Shown piece after piece: positions 44,290 through 56,700 of a stretch of DNA of 64,000 nucleotides. The stretch's first letter is position 1, and the number at the start of each line of letters is the position of its first letter. Below the pieces are notes generated by a model that saw only the letters and a list, made by a program, of their open reading frames with translations, did no database searches and was not told where the DNA came from. Source of the DNA: Septoria linicola (lineage: Eukaryota; Ascomycota; Dothideomycetes; Mycosphaerellales; Mycosphaerellaceae); the NCBI GenBank assembly GCA_024114885.1, contig CP099420.1:2852001-2916000 (forward strand), written 5' to 3'. Both the position numbers and the translations under genes were made by a program.

Positions 44290-45288
44290 TCAGTATCCCG
44301 TCAACGCCCTTGTTGTAGTGAACGGTCTTCGATTCCTCCTCGCTTCTTCGATTTGTGCTCTCGCATGGTTACTACTGCCAGCAGCAGCACCACTACCCGC
44401 TGTTGTTTGTGATCGGGCTGGTTGACTCGGCGTCGCAGGAGAGAATCCAAAGAAACCGTCCCGATCTCCCTCGAACCCTCTAAGCCCTCCAGTAGCTGTT
44501 GCATCGTGTCCCAGGTCCTCATTACTCATCGCACTCGGAGCTTCGTACCTTTCCGCCAGGCCGCCAGGACTCAGAGGTCCTCCGTGCTCATCAACACCTT
44601 GCAGCGCCGGCCCGCCAAGCGTCAACGAACTCGCTCTCGCTCTCAGATCATCGTGCCTCACTCGTCCGTCTCGATCTTCTGCCAGACCTCTCGCTATTGT
44701 ACTCGACAGTCCCCTCACAGGGCTTTGTGACTCGTTATCGCTGGTAGATGGTACAAGGGTCATTGAATTGCCCAGCTGACTTGGCGACGCGAGTGGTTCA
44801 TTGCTCTGAGGTAGAAACCCGATATCAGGATCAGAGTCACGAGAAACGTGGCCACTGTCAGGAAACGCAGGAACCCGGAATGTGCAGTCAGAGTCGTTGC
44901 GGGTTGTCGAGTCCCCTCCAGAACCGCGTCTGATTCTCCAGCTTCCAGATCCTCTTGCTGCTGTTGAGGCCGAAAGATTCGACCCATTGCGCGCGTGTTG
45001 AGGCTGCAGTGAGCGACGGGCGTTTGGTTGCGCTGAAGAACCTCTGCAAAAGAACGATGGTGAGCGAGGTGGATTATTCGTCGATTGTCGTTGGGAGGAA
45101 TTCCTCCGGGATGCTAGGAAGGACAAATTTGTGAGTCGCAAAGCAGGTCTCGATCCGGAGCTTGATGTACGAGTTGTTGTTTCGTCCACTTCCTCCGGGT
45201 CCGCGTAGTATACTGGTTTGCCGTGCTCGCCGTGCTTGTGCAACCACTTGTTCTCGAGTTTCTTTTGGATGCGGATCAAGAGGCCCAT
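44290..45288 (-). CDS. Hypothetical Ser/Arg-rich protein (332 aa)
   Basis: Single exon. The N-terminus MGLLIRIQKKLENKW and HGKPVYYADPEEVDET is the only part that looks ordered, and its Gly at position 2 is compatible with N-myristoylation. The rest is low-complexity, rich in Ser, Arg, Gly and Asn, and most likely disordered. No domain is recognised. Several RXXS sites suggest regulation by kinases, but this is inference. Confidence 0.6.
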   Translation of the reverse strand: MGLLIRIQKKLENKWLHKHGEHGKPVYYADPEEVDETTTRTSSSGSRPALRLTNLSFLASRRNSSQRQSTNNPPRSPSFFCRGSSAQPNARRSLQPQHARNGSNLSASTAARGSGSWRIRRGSGGDSTTRNDSDCTFRVPAFPDSGHVSRDSDPDIGFLPQSNEPLASPSQLGNSMTLVPSTSDNESQSPVRGLSSTIARGLAEDRDGRVRHDDLRARASSLTLGGPALQGVDEHGGPLSPGGLAERYEAPSAMSNEDLGHDATATGGLRGFEGDRDGFFGFSPATPSQPARSQTTAGSGAAAGSSNHARAQIEEARRNRRPFTTTRALTGY

Positions 45289-45954
45289 GCTTCAGATATG
45301 CTTGTTGGCACTTCTCCAGATTCCAGAGAGAACAGATCCGTAGGCAGTGGGTATCATGTTACGCGCTGATAGAAGTTTTCGTCCACATGGGCATGGGTAG
45401 TTAGTTGTTTACATGTCGCGTCGTGACTGCGTCAGAGGTGCATATTGCACCGTTGTTTCGCCGAATGTAACTCGTCCCCTTCCTCGGAATCTCATTCTCA
45501 GCGCATTGACCGAGCACTGTGTCGGCACGCCGTCCCGTAAAGGCCAGAAAATGAGGCGGCTGTCAGTGGAAACAGCCTTGCGGCGATCTGACATCTTTAT
45601 GTGGGGAATCTTGAAGAGAGAGAACAGGGTATAATTGTGACGGGAGAACAAATTCTGACGTAACGTGCAGACTTCAGCAGGATGAGTTTCGTGTCCCCAG
45701 CTTGCATGTAAAGCAACACAACCAGAACAGAAAGAAAGAACTGGACAGAACAGTACATACATACCAGAAATCAACAGAAGAGAGAAGGTCAGTGAGGATT
45801 TGCTTGGGCGTTTGAGCGAGACTGCCCATCGGGTCAACACCGCGATCTTCCGAGCAACGACGTGCATCGTAGAACAGAAACATCTGAGACATCGCTGACT
45901 GTGCCAAACAATTCAGTGGTACCAGACCAAGTAGAAGAAACAGAAACCGAGATC
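45289..45954. other. Intergenic, divergent promoters
   Basis: No gene is recognised between two divergent start codons (45288 minus and 45955 plus). Confidence 0.4.
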
Positions 45955-46357
45955 ATGTCAGAAGTCAACCCAGAAGTGCTCAGAGCGTACCACGAAGCCC
46001 GCGCCAAGGAGACTGCCGAAGCTCTCATGAAGACGGATGCGAAACCAGAAGCCGCCGAGCAAGCCAAATCGATACTGCAAGACGAGGGTCCGAAGCAAGC
46101 AGCCCAATTGAAGAGTAAGACCTCCTGCGCTACATTCTATGGTCTGCAGATCGATTGGTCTGACGGTTCGCAGAAGAAGACGCTGCTGCGACGTCGAGTA
46201 AACCCGATGCTGGCGCCGTAAGTTGTCACTCTATTGATCAGAGGGAACGTAAGAGGCCGAGATACTGATTCGTGGTACGGTGTCGTAGGTGAGCGAAGAG
46301 CGAAGAGAAAGTACGGTGGAGAACAAGCTGGGCCTTGATCAGAGCCGCATGAAGTGA
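45955..46357 (+). CDS. Small charged helical protein (90 aa), three exons
   Basis: Exons 45955-46114, 46174-46217 and 46289-46357, with introns of 59 and 71 nt whose branch-like sites are TCTGAC and ACTGAT. The frame closes exactly across both. The N-terminal 52 residues are helical and Ala/Glu/Lys-rich (for example YHEARAKETAEALMKTD). The C-terminal part (KKEDAAATSSKPDAGA, then VSEERRESTVENK) is polar and probably disordered. There is no signal peptide, and I recognise no family. Without splicing the frame would end in a basic, unrelated tail, which supports the spliced model. Confidence 0.5.
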
Positions 46358-46744
46358 CTTGCCGTGAGCCAGCAGACAAGATCACCACAAAAGACACAGA
46401 GAAGCACCTTCGATGGAGTGGGCTGGGTAGCAGAAGTCAGCTGTAAGCGGCGGCGGACTTGTACGCACCTGAGCTCGTGGGTGGCATTTGTGGAACACGT
46501 CAAAAGTCCTGGACGAAGCGGAATGCAGTGAGAAGTTCTTGGGATCGCATTTCCGGCTTGTGTAACATTAGCATTGGTCCAACAGGCCAGATGATGAGCG
46601 GAATGACTTACGATATCGTGACAGCTGCCCATTTCCATCCCTAGTGGCCGTTTGCCATATGAAGCACTCGAAACGCCTTTGCGTAATCGGTGCTAGTACA
46701 AGGAGAGTGCAGACAGTGACTGCGTATAATGCTGCCATCATCAC
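46358..46744. other. Convergent 3' flanks
   Basis: No gene is recognised between the 90-aa gene and FAL1. Confidence 0.4.
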
Positions 46745-48000
46745 TTAAGAGAGCAAGTCGGCCACGTTCATTGGCATCTCGTCGATCTGAGTCGAGTAGT
46801 ACACTGTTTGCCATTAGTCCCAGCCGGATTGATCAAAGGGAGAGATTGCTTACACTCGATATCGCGCAGGATGCGCACGTCCTCACTCGTGACAAAGTTG
46901 ATGGCTACACCTTTGCGTCCGAATCGACCAGATCGGCCAATGCGGTGAATGTAGTTCTCACGGTTGGAGGGCAGGTCGTAGTTGATGACCAAGCTGACTT
47001 GCTGCACGTCGATACCACGTGCCCAGACATCAGTGCTGATGAGCACTCTGCTATTTCCTTGCCTGAATTCGCCCATAATAGCATCTCGTTCCTTCTGTGG
47101 CATTTCGCCATGCATGCTGGAGACGGTGAAATTGGCGTCACGCATCTTGTCAGTCAGCCAGTCGACCTTTCTGCGAGTGTTGCAGAAGATGACGGCCTGG
47201 GTGATGGTCAGAGTGTCGTAGAGATCGCAAAGTGTGTCGAACTTCCACTCTTCTTTTTCGACAGCGATGAAGTATTGCTTCAAGCCTTCGAGGGTCAACT
47301 CATCACGCTTGACCAGAATGCGGACAGGATCAGTCATGAACTTGGTGGTCATGTCAAGCACATCGTATGGAAGGGTAGCAGAGACCACGACGACCTGAGT
47401 CGCTGGAGGAAGGTAGCGGTAGACGTCGTAGATTTGCTCGCGGAACCCTCTATTAAGGAGCTCGTCGGCCTCATCCAGGACCAGCATCTTGATGTGGCGG
47501 GTTCGCAGGTTTCGACGTCGGATCATGTCTGCCACTCTGCCAGGCGTTCCAGAGACCACGTGCTGGCCATAGTCGAGCTTGCGAATGTCCTCACCGACAT
47601 TGGTGCCTCCGATGCATGCATGGCATTGCACATTCATGTAGTCGCCGAGAGCGAGCAGCACCGACTGCGACTGGGTGGCCAGCTCGCGCGTTGGCGACAA
47701 GACCAGAGCCTGCGTCTCGCGCACAGCGGTGTTGATGACCTGGAGGATGGAAATGCTGAAGGTGGCCGTCTTTCCTGTGCCGGACTGTGCCTGGGCGATG
47801 GTGTCGCGTCCTTTGCAAATCTGGACAATGGCACGCGACTGTACAGCGGAGGGCGATTCGAAGCCATAGGCGTAGATGCCGCGCAGCAAATTGTCCTTGA
47901 GGTGCATGGCCTCGAAGGTGGGCGCAACCGACACTTCCTTGGACGTCGAAAATTCCATGCGCTCCTCGGCCTTGCGGTCGATGCCGCCTTCGTCTGCCAT
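46745..48000 (-). CDS. FAL1: DEAD-box ATP-dependent RNA helicase Fal1 / eIF4A-III
   Basis: eIF4A-III orthologue: in yeast Fal1 acts in 18S rRNA processing, and in organisms with an exon junction complex it is the RNA clamp of that complex. Exon 1 is 48000-46854. A 50-nt intron (46804-46853) is followed by exon 2, 46803-46745, which supplies the family's C-terminus YYSTQIDEMPMNVADLLS. Total 401 aa. All helicase motifs are present: the Q-motif region (GFESPSAVQSRAI), I (AQSGTGKT), Ia (PTRELA), Ib (GTPGR), II (DEAD), III (SAT), IV (VIFCNTRRK), V (STDVWARGIDV) and VI (HRIGRSGRFG). Its start lies 296 bp from the divergent PRP9 start. Confidence 0.97.
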
Positions 48001-48296
48001 GGCGGATGATTGTCTGATATGAGACTGGTATTCGTGGTGGTGGTGGAGAGGGAGGAGAAAGGTAACTAGGCAGATTCGAAGTGGCGGAAGAAGAAGACGA
48101 TCTTCTCCGCAGAAAAGTCACACTGCGCCGACCAGACAGCTTCTGCTTCACTTCCACTTTGTGACTGTCGCGCAATCTTGCACTTGTTCTTTCCCAACAG
48201 TCTGATATCTGCTGGGTAATTGGCTGTGATATAGGACCGAGGGAAGCGCACCAGGATAGCCACATACACCGTTGGGCGGAGGAGACAGACGACACG

Positions 48297-49917
48297 ATGA
48301 TTTACGAGGACATTCGCGCCATTCACGAGGACGTCGAGCGATTAGAGCAAGCAATTGCAGACCGCATCCTCGACGATCCCAAGCACGTGAGTATACCACT
48401 ACACTTGGACAATCAAACATGCATTCAACAGAACTCACAACTCACAGATCCGCAGTCGCCTCGTCCGCGACCATGAAATCGCCAATTTCCTGCAGCGCAT
48501 CCAGACGCAGTCACAACGCGCCGTCTCGCTGTACAACGACCACGAAGCCCGCACTCACGAGATCCAGCAGCTGAGCACTGGCGACACATATGCTACCTTT
48601 TACGAAGAACTCGGCACTATCAAGGACTTCCACAAGCGATATCCCAACGAGCCTGTCGAGAACTTGGAGCGCGCATACAAGCGAGCCGAGGATGGAGGCC
48701 CGCCAGGTGGCTTCGCTGGTGATATCGAGAACGTGTTTACGGGTGAGGAGGCCTTTGGTCGCTTCTTTGATCTGACCATTTCGCACGAGGAGTACCTCAA
48801 TCTGCCTGGTGTGAAGGGTGTGCGTAAATTAACCTATCTGCAATATCTGGACAACTTCGACGCCTTCACTCCACCAAAATGTATCATCAGCCGGCAAGAC
48901 AAGTTGACAGACCAATACTTTGCATATGTCGGCTCTCTCGCGCAATACCTGGAAGGCTTTCTGCGAAAGATCAAGCCTTTGGAAGACCTGGAGAAGCTGT
49001 TCCAAAGCTTCGATGAGGAATTTGAGCAAGAGTGGTCGGAAGACAAGACGCCGGGCTGGGAGACGACAAAGGCGGCGACAAACGGCGCAGCTGCAACTGG
49101 ACCAGCAACGGAAGGAACGGGAGAGGGCGTCTGGTGTGCAGATTGCCAGAAAGAGTTCAAGAACGACAATGTGTACAAGGCACATTTGACAGGCAAGAAG
49201 CACATCAAGGCTGCTGAGGCGCGACAACAGAAGGCCGAAAATGGCGGACAGGACACAGAAATGACGAATGGCAATGCCGCACCAGCCATCAACCTCACGC
49301 GACTAAAAGAGCGAGCTGTCGCAGAGCGCGAACACCGGGTGCGGAAATTGGCAAAGAATATGCAGACCCAGCGAGAGGACACACGTGTCAACGTCGAGCG
49401 CAAAGCAGGCATGACGGACAAGGAACGACAGCAAGAACTTGCTGCACTGTATGAGGAGGACGACGAGGTAATCGGCAGGCTAACAAATCAGGAGGAGGAT
49501 GAGGAGGATGGCGACGAGAAGGTGTACAATCCGCTCAAGCTCCCTCTTGCATGGGACGGCAAGCCTATTCCCTTTTGGCTCTACAAGCTTCATGGTCTTG
49601 GTGTCGAGTTTCCGTGTGAGATTTGTGGAAACTATGTCTACATGGGAAGAAGAGCGTTCGACAAGCACTTCTCTGAAGCGCGCCATATCTACGGCCTGCA
49701 ATGTCTGGGCATCACAAAGAACACGGGGCTGTTCCGAGAAATCACCAAGATCGAGGAAGCAGAAAAGCTGTGGGAGAAGCTGGAGCGCGACAGGAACCGG
49801 GAACTCGAGAAGAAGGGTGGTGACGACGGAGATGGCATTGTCGAGATGGAAGATCCTCAGGGCAATATCATGCCCAAGAGAGTGTACGAGGATCTGGCGA
49901 AGTCAGGACTGTTGTAG
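48297..49917 (+). CDS. PRP9: Splicing factor 3A subunit 3 (SF3a60 / Prp9)
   Basis: Component of the U2 snRNP SF3a complex, needed for branch-site recognition. Exon 1 is 48297-48386 (30 codons). A 61-nt intron precedes exon 2, 48448-49917, giving 519 aa. The N-terminal helices (MIYEDIRAIHEDVERLEQAI) are typical. The SF3A3 core has YLQYLDNFDAF and YVGSLAQYLEGFLRK. A C2H2 finger of the splicing-factor type (CADCQKEF..H..KKH) is at about residue 280, and the C-terminal matrin-type finger (CEICGNYVYMGRRAFDKHF, then H) is at about residue 420. The end GNIMPKRVYEDLAKSGLL is highly conserved. Confidence 0.97.
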
Positions 49918-50437
49918 GACTTCAGCTGAATGACGCCTCACTTTCGTACGCCTGGTGCAAGATGGACGCTGGGAAGGGCGTGACAAAAAATGCCGAGGTC
50001 TGCAGCGCGGAGACCATGGCAGATCGTCTATCTCAGCGCACGACTGCCAGGAGAATGACTGATCAAGCATCTGATGGCAAGGCTTGGACCTGTTGCACCT
50101 CTCCTTGATGCAAGTGCCACCAGTTTTGGCAGACACGGCGCGACCTTGATCGGCTGACTGAGCATGACGCTCCACAGCTTGCAAGCCGCCCGACTTCAGA
50201 CTTTCAAATGATTGTGTAAGTAGTGTACAATAATTAAACGTGCATCGCTACATCTCACACTTCATGTCAGCAGCAAAGCGACTGATCAGCACTACGTCTC
50301 GATTGTCTGCGTCAGCCCGGCTAAGAACTTATCCTCGCAGTAGGCATTGCATCACTACTTCGATCAGCAGGAATCCTGGCATCAACCTTCAAAATCCATC
50401 AAGAACAAGTCGACTCTTCACTACACTCGCAGCAAGA
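49918..50437. other. Intergenic, upstream of the TIM-barrel gene
   Basis: No separate gene. The downstream reading frame stays open from 50240, so an N-terminal extension of up to 66 residues, Ser/Arg-rich and possibly mitochondrial, cannot be excluded. Confidence 0.4.
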
Positions 50438-51558
50438 ATGCCCTGCCGCCCAGCGATATCATCACAATCACTCGGCCGTGCTTGGGAGCATGCGCTTTAT
50501 CCCAAGCTAAAGGCTGCATCAGAAGCCGGATTCGAAGGCGTCGAAATCTTCTTCGAGGATCTGGCTTATCTGGCGAATGTCTACACGCAAGAACGACTAG
50601 AGGACCATGGCGCGACGGAGACGACGGAAGGAAAGTCGAGTGAGCCAAGCGAGCAGGATTTGTTGAGGGCTGCAGAAGATGTCAGAGGATGGTGCGAGCA
50701 GTTCAAGGTATTCCACATAGCCCCCAACGACGCGAGAAAGAGACTGACAAGTTTGCTTTACTGCGCAAACAGCTCGAGGTTCTCTGCCTCCAGCCATTGC
50801 AAAACTTCGAGGGCGTAAAATCCTCTTCAGCACACACCTCCAGCATCACGAATCTCAAACTCTGGCTTCGGCTGTGTCGCAAACTCAACACCCAAATGAT
50901 CCTTATCCCTTCGTCAACACTCCCCACCTCCGAGCTCGACGAGACAACCATAGTCGAGCATCTCCGCTCCGCCGCAGATCTCGCAGCCTCCCAATCGCCA
51001 CCCATTAACCTCGCCTACGAAGCCCTCGCCTGGGGCACTCTAGTCAACACCTGGGAGATATCCTATCAACACGTCCAGGAAGCTAACCGCCCAAATCTCG
51101 GAATCTGCATCGATACATTCAGCCTCGCTGGTAAAATTTACGGCGATCCCACAAGTCCAGACGGCAAAACGAAAGACGGAGAAGAAGCCCTTGCATCCTC
51201 TCTCGCGAATCTCAAATCAAACCTCGACATCACCAAAGTCTTCTACATCCAACTCGTCGATGCAGAGAAATTGGAATCACCTCTCGATTCTTCCCACCCG
51301 TGGTATAAAGCCGACCAGCCAGCTCGCATGACATGGTCTCGCAATGCGAGATTGTTTGCGTATGAAGAAGATCAAGGCGGGTATCTGCCTGTGAGGAAAG
51401 TCATGGAGGTGTTGCTCAAGGATCAGACGTTTGAGGGGTGGGTTAGTATGGAGCTGTTTAGTCGGGATTTGGTGGAGAAGAGGGATGGGGTGCCGAGGCA
51501 GCATGCGGAGAGGGGAATGAGGAGTTGGAGGAGGTTGAGGGAGGAGTTTGGATTGTGA
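50438..51558 (+). CDS. Sugar-phosphate isomerase / 3-dehydroshikimate dehydratase-like TIM barrel
   Basis: Member of the xylose isomerase-like (AP endonuclease 2) TIM-barrel superfamily. Exon 1 is 50438-50707, a 65-nt intron follows with branch ACTGAC, and exon 2 is 50773-51558; 351 aa. The order of strands is that of fungal 3-dehydroshikimate dehydratases (qa-4 type): AISSQSLGRAWEH, GFEGVEIFFEDL, a spliced VLCLQPLQNFEG, MILIPSSTLP, INLAYEALAWG (metal-ligand Glu), LGICIDTFSLAG (metal-ligand Asp), KVFYIQLVDAEKL, and WVSMELFSRDL (metal-ligand Glu). The enzyme class in this family converts 3-dehydroshikimate to protocatechuate. No quinate-pathway neighbours are present, so the substrate is uncertain. 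Confidence 0.88.
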
Positions 51559-52417
51559 GATCAAGGTAAGGAGATGGACTGGCAGCGCACGTGATGGACG
51601 GGAAGGGCGATGGGGCTTGGCGTGCTGCAAGTCTAGTGGGAGGGCGACGGTGGTTAATGGGACTGGTCGAGGACAGATCACGTCACCTGCGATGATCTTC
51701 TCATGAAGCAGGTTCGTCCTGGCTTTGGCTGCGACTTCCCTTCGCCCTTCAAGACGCGTTGTGAGGCGGCCCAATGCTTGTCGAGATGAGCTAGATGCTC
51801 GCCCTTCCATTTCCACGCCGCCACTTATACACTTTCGTGTCGGTCGTCTCACGTCTGCAAGCCAGCACATGAAATTGTGGACCTCCCGATCCTCGCGCAA
51901 TCTATTGGCCATGCCAGATGAGACATATTCGATCAGGCCGAATTAGACTTTTGCATGTGCAACGGAAGTCTATGCTCGATACATGCCGGCAACGATTCTG
52001 GACTTACAATTGGCGAATGACCAGAAGACAAGCATTTTCAAGATTGGCGAGGTTGCAATATGCAGCGGCCGCCAATGCTACTCCAATGTAGTGCGGAGAT
52101 GCTGACCTGAGTCGAGATATGAGGGATTGCAAGTCTTCATAAAGCGTCTGAATTCCATCATGTTGTGCTCCTCCAAGACTCGAGCATTTTAACCACTGCC
52201 TGTCTCTGCAACGCCTATCTACGCCTATAACATACACCCCTGCACTGTCATCTTCTTGGTCAGACTTTGTTGCAAACTCAACATATCGCTGGTTAAGCCA
52301 CTTTCTCGAAAGACACCGAGTTTCTCACCTGAAGCTGCACGCTGCACGCTGCGCAACCTCAATCTCCGCCACCTGCATTTCCCACACGATCATAGTATCG
52401 AAAACTCTCCCAAGACG
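51559..52417. other. Intergenic
   Basis: No gene is recognised. The last 60 bp form the C/A-rich leader of the small gene at 52418. Confidence 0.4.
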
Positions 52418-52639
52418 ATGCCTAGCGAAAGCCAGCTTACACCAGAACGTCTAGCTGTGCACAACCAGACGATAGCGACCAAGCGACGTGCCAGCGCAGC
52501 AGCTCAATGGCTCAACGATCTGCATCTGGTAGGAAACAGCAAGGGGAGGAAAGCGTTAGGATGGGATGTGCTTGTTACGCAGGATCCATTGGCTAAGGAA
52601 ATTGAGGCTTGTATGAGGGAGGGGAGAGGGCTCCGATGA
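52418..52639 (+). CDS. Hypothetical small protein (73 aa)
   Basis: Single exon. The start at 52418 follows CCAAGACG and gives MPSESQLTPERLAVHNQTI. The frame is open upstream but looks non-coding. A helical, basic middle (IATKRRASAAAQWLNDLHLV) and an acidic end are visible. No family is recognised. The composition is coding-like, but evidence for expression is only the reading frame and leader. Confidence 0.4.
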   Translation: MPSESQLTPERLAVHNQTIATKRRASAAAQWLNDLHLVGNSKGRKALGWDVLVTQDPLAKEIEACMREGRGLR

Positions 52640-53715
52640 TTTGTGGTTTGGAGGGGAGCGCTGGACTGTTCCTTCCGGTGATCTGCATTGTGAAGTATAG
52701 CGCTTCATTGCAGACCGCCAATGTTGCTTTGCGATGATGGCGATGACGATGGAGAAGGGCGACGAGGAGGCCGCCGGGTCGATTTCGCCCTGTAGGGTTT
52801 GCGGCTCTCGTCAAGTCTTGCGATCTCCCGGAACCGAGCATGTGTTAGATGTTTCAAACGCAATGAGAAGACGCTGATCCACAATGCATGAAAGCCGTCC
52901 GCATATACTGCCAGTGCAAGTGGCAGCTTGTTAGATGAATGTAGGCGGATGAAGCAGACGATGTGGTCGGATCGCGGCAAGTCTGCGTTTTGCCAAGCAC
53001 GCGGGTTTGACTTCACCACCGCGTCGCGTCTCCTCGCCTACTCACGCTCTTCACACAGCAAACACTGACATCTCACCTGTATTTGCGCGCTCGTCGACAG
53101 CTGACGACGAGATGCAGAAAGCTCAAGAACGATGCCCTCAACCCTACAGTGTGGGTGTGGTGTGCTGGGATGGCAAGTGCGCTCGGATACCATTCTCTAG
53201 AGCAGGCTTGTGTCGCTCTCTTATATCTCGCATTTCAACAGCGAGCTGAACTATCTTCATAATCGCGACAGATGACGGAGCGTCGCTTCGCCCTGTGAAA
53301 CCGCTTACGCCCCGACCCTGAGGGCGCCAGCTTGACAAGAAAGCCATGGGGCGGCGGCCGCCAGTTTCGCCCCGTGACTTCGAGGAGTACATTCTATATG
53401 GTTGTTCCATTGGCTGACGATGAGTTTCATGCACTCCAGAGCCTACTGAGGCGTGCTCAGTGGCCGCTCAGCTGTAGACCAAGTCACGTCGCATCGAGGC
53501 AGGTCGTAATCAGCGCCCCGAATAGTGTCTGGCGCCCCGAGGCTAAGCTATAGGAATGGCTCGTCGCCCTCAGCCAGCAGGAGAAGAGGTTGAACCTCTT
53601 TCAACGCCCGACTCTCACTCTTCGTCCCGCGTTACGCACCTTGCGACATTTGTCTTACCCTCCCGCGGCTGAAGCACGGTGTCTCATTCAACCTACGGCA
53701 AGCCGCAGTATTATC
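52640..53715. other. 1.1-kb intergenic stretch
   Basis: No gene is recognised. A G/C-rich patch with GCGGCGGCCGCC lies at about 53351. The right end is the leader of the kinase fusion gene; the frame is open from 53590 but the first well-placed ATG is 53716. Confidence 0.4.
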
Positions 53716-56700
53716 ATGAATGGTACCACACAAAGCATCGGGGATGCAGGTTCCGCCCCGATCAATTGCATGCCACCCGATGATCAATATGAGTTGAATG
53801 AACAGCTATCCGGTGGTTATCAGACCTCGCCCGGTGCTTCGCCCTCTGGCCACCAGGCGGGTAACCTAATTGCCTATTCAAACCAGCCACTCGGCAATGT
53901 AAATGTATCATATGGCGTGTCTGAAGCCAGTACTGACACGTAGGATAGCATTTTAGTTTTCAGGCGACGTCGCTGGACCATCAGCACGGATACTTGTCAT
54001 GCCCCAGCTTGACAAACGAAGTTGATAGTGCATATGCAACAGGGTCAACATATGCTGGCGCATTTCAGGAGTCTGGACCTACCTTCTCGCAGAGCTGTGG
54101 AGGTCTATCTGGCTTCACAACCGACCCTGTTTCCGTGCCTACGTATAACGACTATGAATCGGGCGCTTCCTCAGTCCTCAATCATTTCTCAGAAGTGGAG
54201 GGGAACACAATGCCACTCCGGATGCTCTCATCATCTTCGCAACATACTTTCCTTCCATATCCAGGCAAACGATTGAGAAGTACATCCCCTACGTCGACGG
54301 ACAATAGTGCGGGGTCTAGGCGCAGAGTCAAGCCTGCCCCATATCGCACTGCTGCTGATGTGATCACAATACCGGAGGGTAAAGAAAGATCGATGTATTT
54401 CTTCGTCGAGGAATGGAAAGGCAAGGACCACCTCCCTGACAAGCAGAAACTGGAAGCCATGTCTAGATTGGTCCATCTACCACTCTTAGACTTCACGATG
54501 TGGTTTGCGGCCAAAGTACAGCTTGCGCCCGGCAGAGCCATATGGGTAGCAGACTCAGAAATGGCAGAACCTACACAGCTAATACATCCTGATATCAAGC
54601 GCCTCATCGACGACTATATTGAACGACACAATCGACAGGCGTGCAAGGTCAAGGATGGCACTGGCGACTTTCGTTGCACATGGAATTGTGGCTATGCTAC
54701 AAGCAAACGCAATGCCTGGGAACAACACGAGGAAACCAAACAGCCCCAGCAGTTTTGGGTCTGTGCTGACTGTCAGTCTGGCCTCGACGCAGAGTCAGCT
54801 GGTCCTCACGTCAATCACCGCAAGGACAAGTTCCTCGAACACGCCAAAATACACGCTAAGGCTCATCCCGATGACCCTGATTATCGCTACACCTTGCGTA
54901 CCAGGTCAGAGGTCATGTACAATGCCCCTTTCCATCCGCAATGTACTTTCAAGCTGCCCAATGGCCTCATCTGCTATGCTCAGTTCAGCTCATGGAAGGA
55001 TCGCATCGAGCATTATGTTCGTCATTATAAATCCAATCCAGGCACTCGAAGCTCAGCTCGTGTTAGTCGGCGTCGTGGCCAGCGTGGAGAGCGCGACAAC
55101 GATGTTGGCGGTGACCATGCCCACCTTGTGGTCGAGAAATCTCCAATGCAAGAGAGGAGCACAACAGGGTCGCCCACAACCACTGTGGCGCAAGACCAGC
55201 GATCAGCCTCTTCCAATCAGCATTGTAGGTAAGTCGGCGCCACTCTGCGGTAGTAGCTTCATTCCACGGTCGCTGATCTTGCTGACAGCATGCTAGGCCT
55301 CACATCAGTCAATGCCCTACCAGAGATGATGGGTAGCTTCTTTGATGTTGTTCAGCTTCGTGTGGTGACCGCAGACCTGGAGCAAGCACGTTTCGTGGCA
55401 CTTCAATACAGCGACGTGGCCTCGGATTCAATCGTCGCCGGAAACGCTTGTCATGGGCGACAAGATGGGCTGACTTTGGAGTCGGTTCCATCTCCCTTAC
55501 GTGAGGCGATTGTTTTGACAAGAGAAATGCAGGTGAGGTACCTGTGGGTCAATGTTGGGAGCGAGTCAGGTCATGTGGACCAGTTCTACCAGAAGGCACT
55601 ATTTGTGATTGTGATTAGCGCTATTGAAACATCGGCCTTGATCACACAGTTTGCTTGCACTTATGACCAGTTGGATATGGTGCAAGACTGGGTCCAACAC
55701 GACATCGCATTCGACCATGTTCAATTTCTAGGTCATGGAGCTTACAGCATGGTCGACAAGGTGGAGGTCAGATACGCCAGCCATGCCTCGAGCCAGCATA
55801 ATATGAGAACCTTCGCACGGAAAAGCGTGGTGCGAGCCAGTACATCGAGCCCATTGGCTGCCTCAGCGCATCTCCGCGAGATCGAGATCATGCAAAAGTT
55901 CGACCATCCTCACATTGCACAGTTTGTGGCGGCATACTATCAAGATAATGCTCTCAATATCCTGATATCACCGGTGGCCGAGTGTGACCTGCGACAGTAC
56001 CTAAGCTACCCCGACCGCTTTCCAGACGAAAGACAGTTCCTCCCGCAATGGTTCTTATGCCTTGCTGACGCGGTCGAGTATATCCATGACTTAAAGTGCA
56101 GGCACAAAGATATCAAGCCGGCCAACATACTTATCAGCGACCACAAAGTGCTTTTGACCGACTTTGGCACATCGACACATTTCTCAAACGACCAGTCTGC
56201 AACTGCAGGGGACGCATTCATGACGCCTAAGTACTGCGCGCCTGAGGTTGCAGCTCTCGGCGAGCGTGGGAGAAGTGCAGATATATGGTCACTTGGCTGC
56301 GTGTATCTGGAAATGCTGGCAGTACTCGTGCACCAATCGGTCACCGATCTCCATGACTCAATTGCTATGGAGAGTGTGTCTGCCGATAGACATCACACCT
56401 ATCATAGTCAACAGGTTGCTCTGCTTGCGTGGCTGGATGGATTGTGCGACAAAGACTATAGCGCCCATATTGCCAGTCTTGCTGGATGCATACGGAGCAT
56501 GCTTGACAGCGAAGCGTGTCGCCGACCTAAGGCAGCTGAAGTGGTACGCCTACTGCAGGAATCGTCGGCTTGTTCTTCGCAGGCGGCTGACAAGGACATA
56601 TCCTGTCCCTACTGTCCCGCTGCTGCTGACCGAAGGACATCGAAGACCAATACGGGCCCGGCGCTAGCATCAAAAGAACCTGCCAGTGCTACTGCGACTC

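Noticed and set aside
46729..48009. Very long + strand open frame (426 codons)
   Set aside because: Exact antisense of FAL1, which has all helicase motifs; the + strand reading has no family likeness.
51277..51912. 211-codon minus strand frame
   Set aside because: Overlaps antisense the 3' exon of the TIM-barrel gene; composition is Pro/Arg/His-rich and not protein-like.
52705..53019. Minus-strand 104-codon frame
   Set aside because: Begins with GTG rather than ATG and has no domain or signal peptide.
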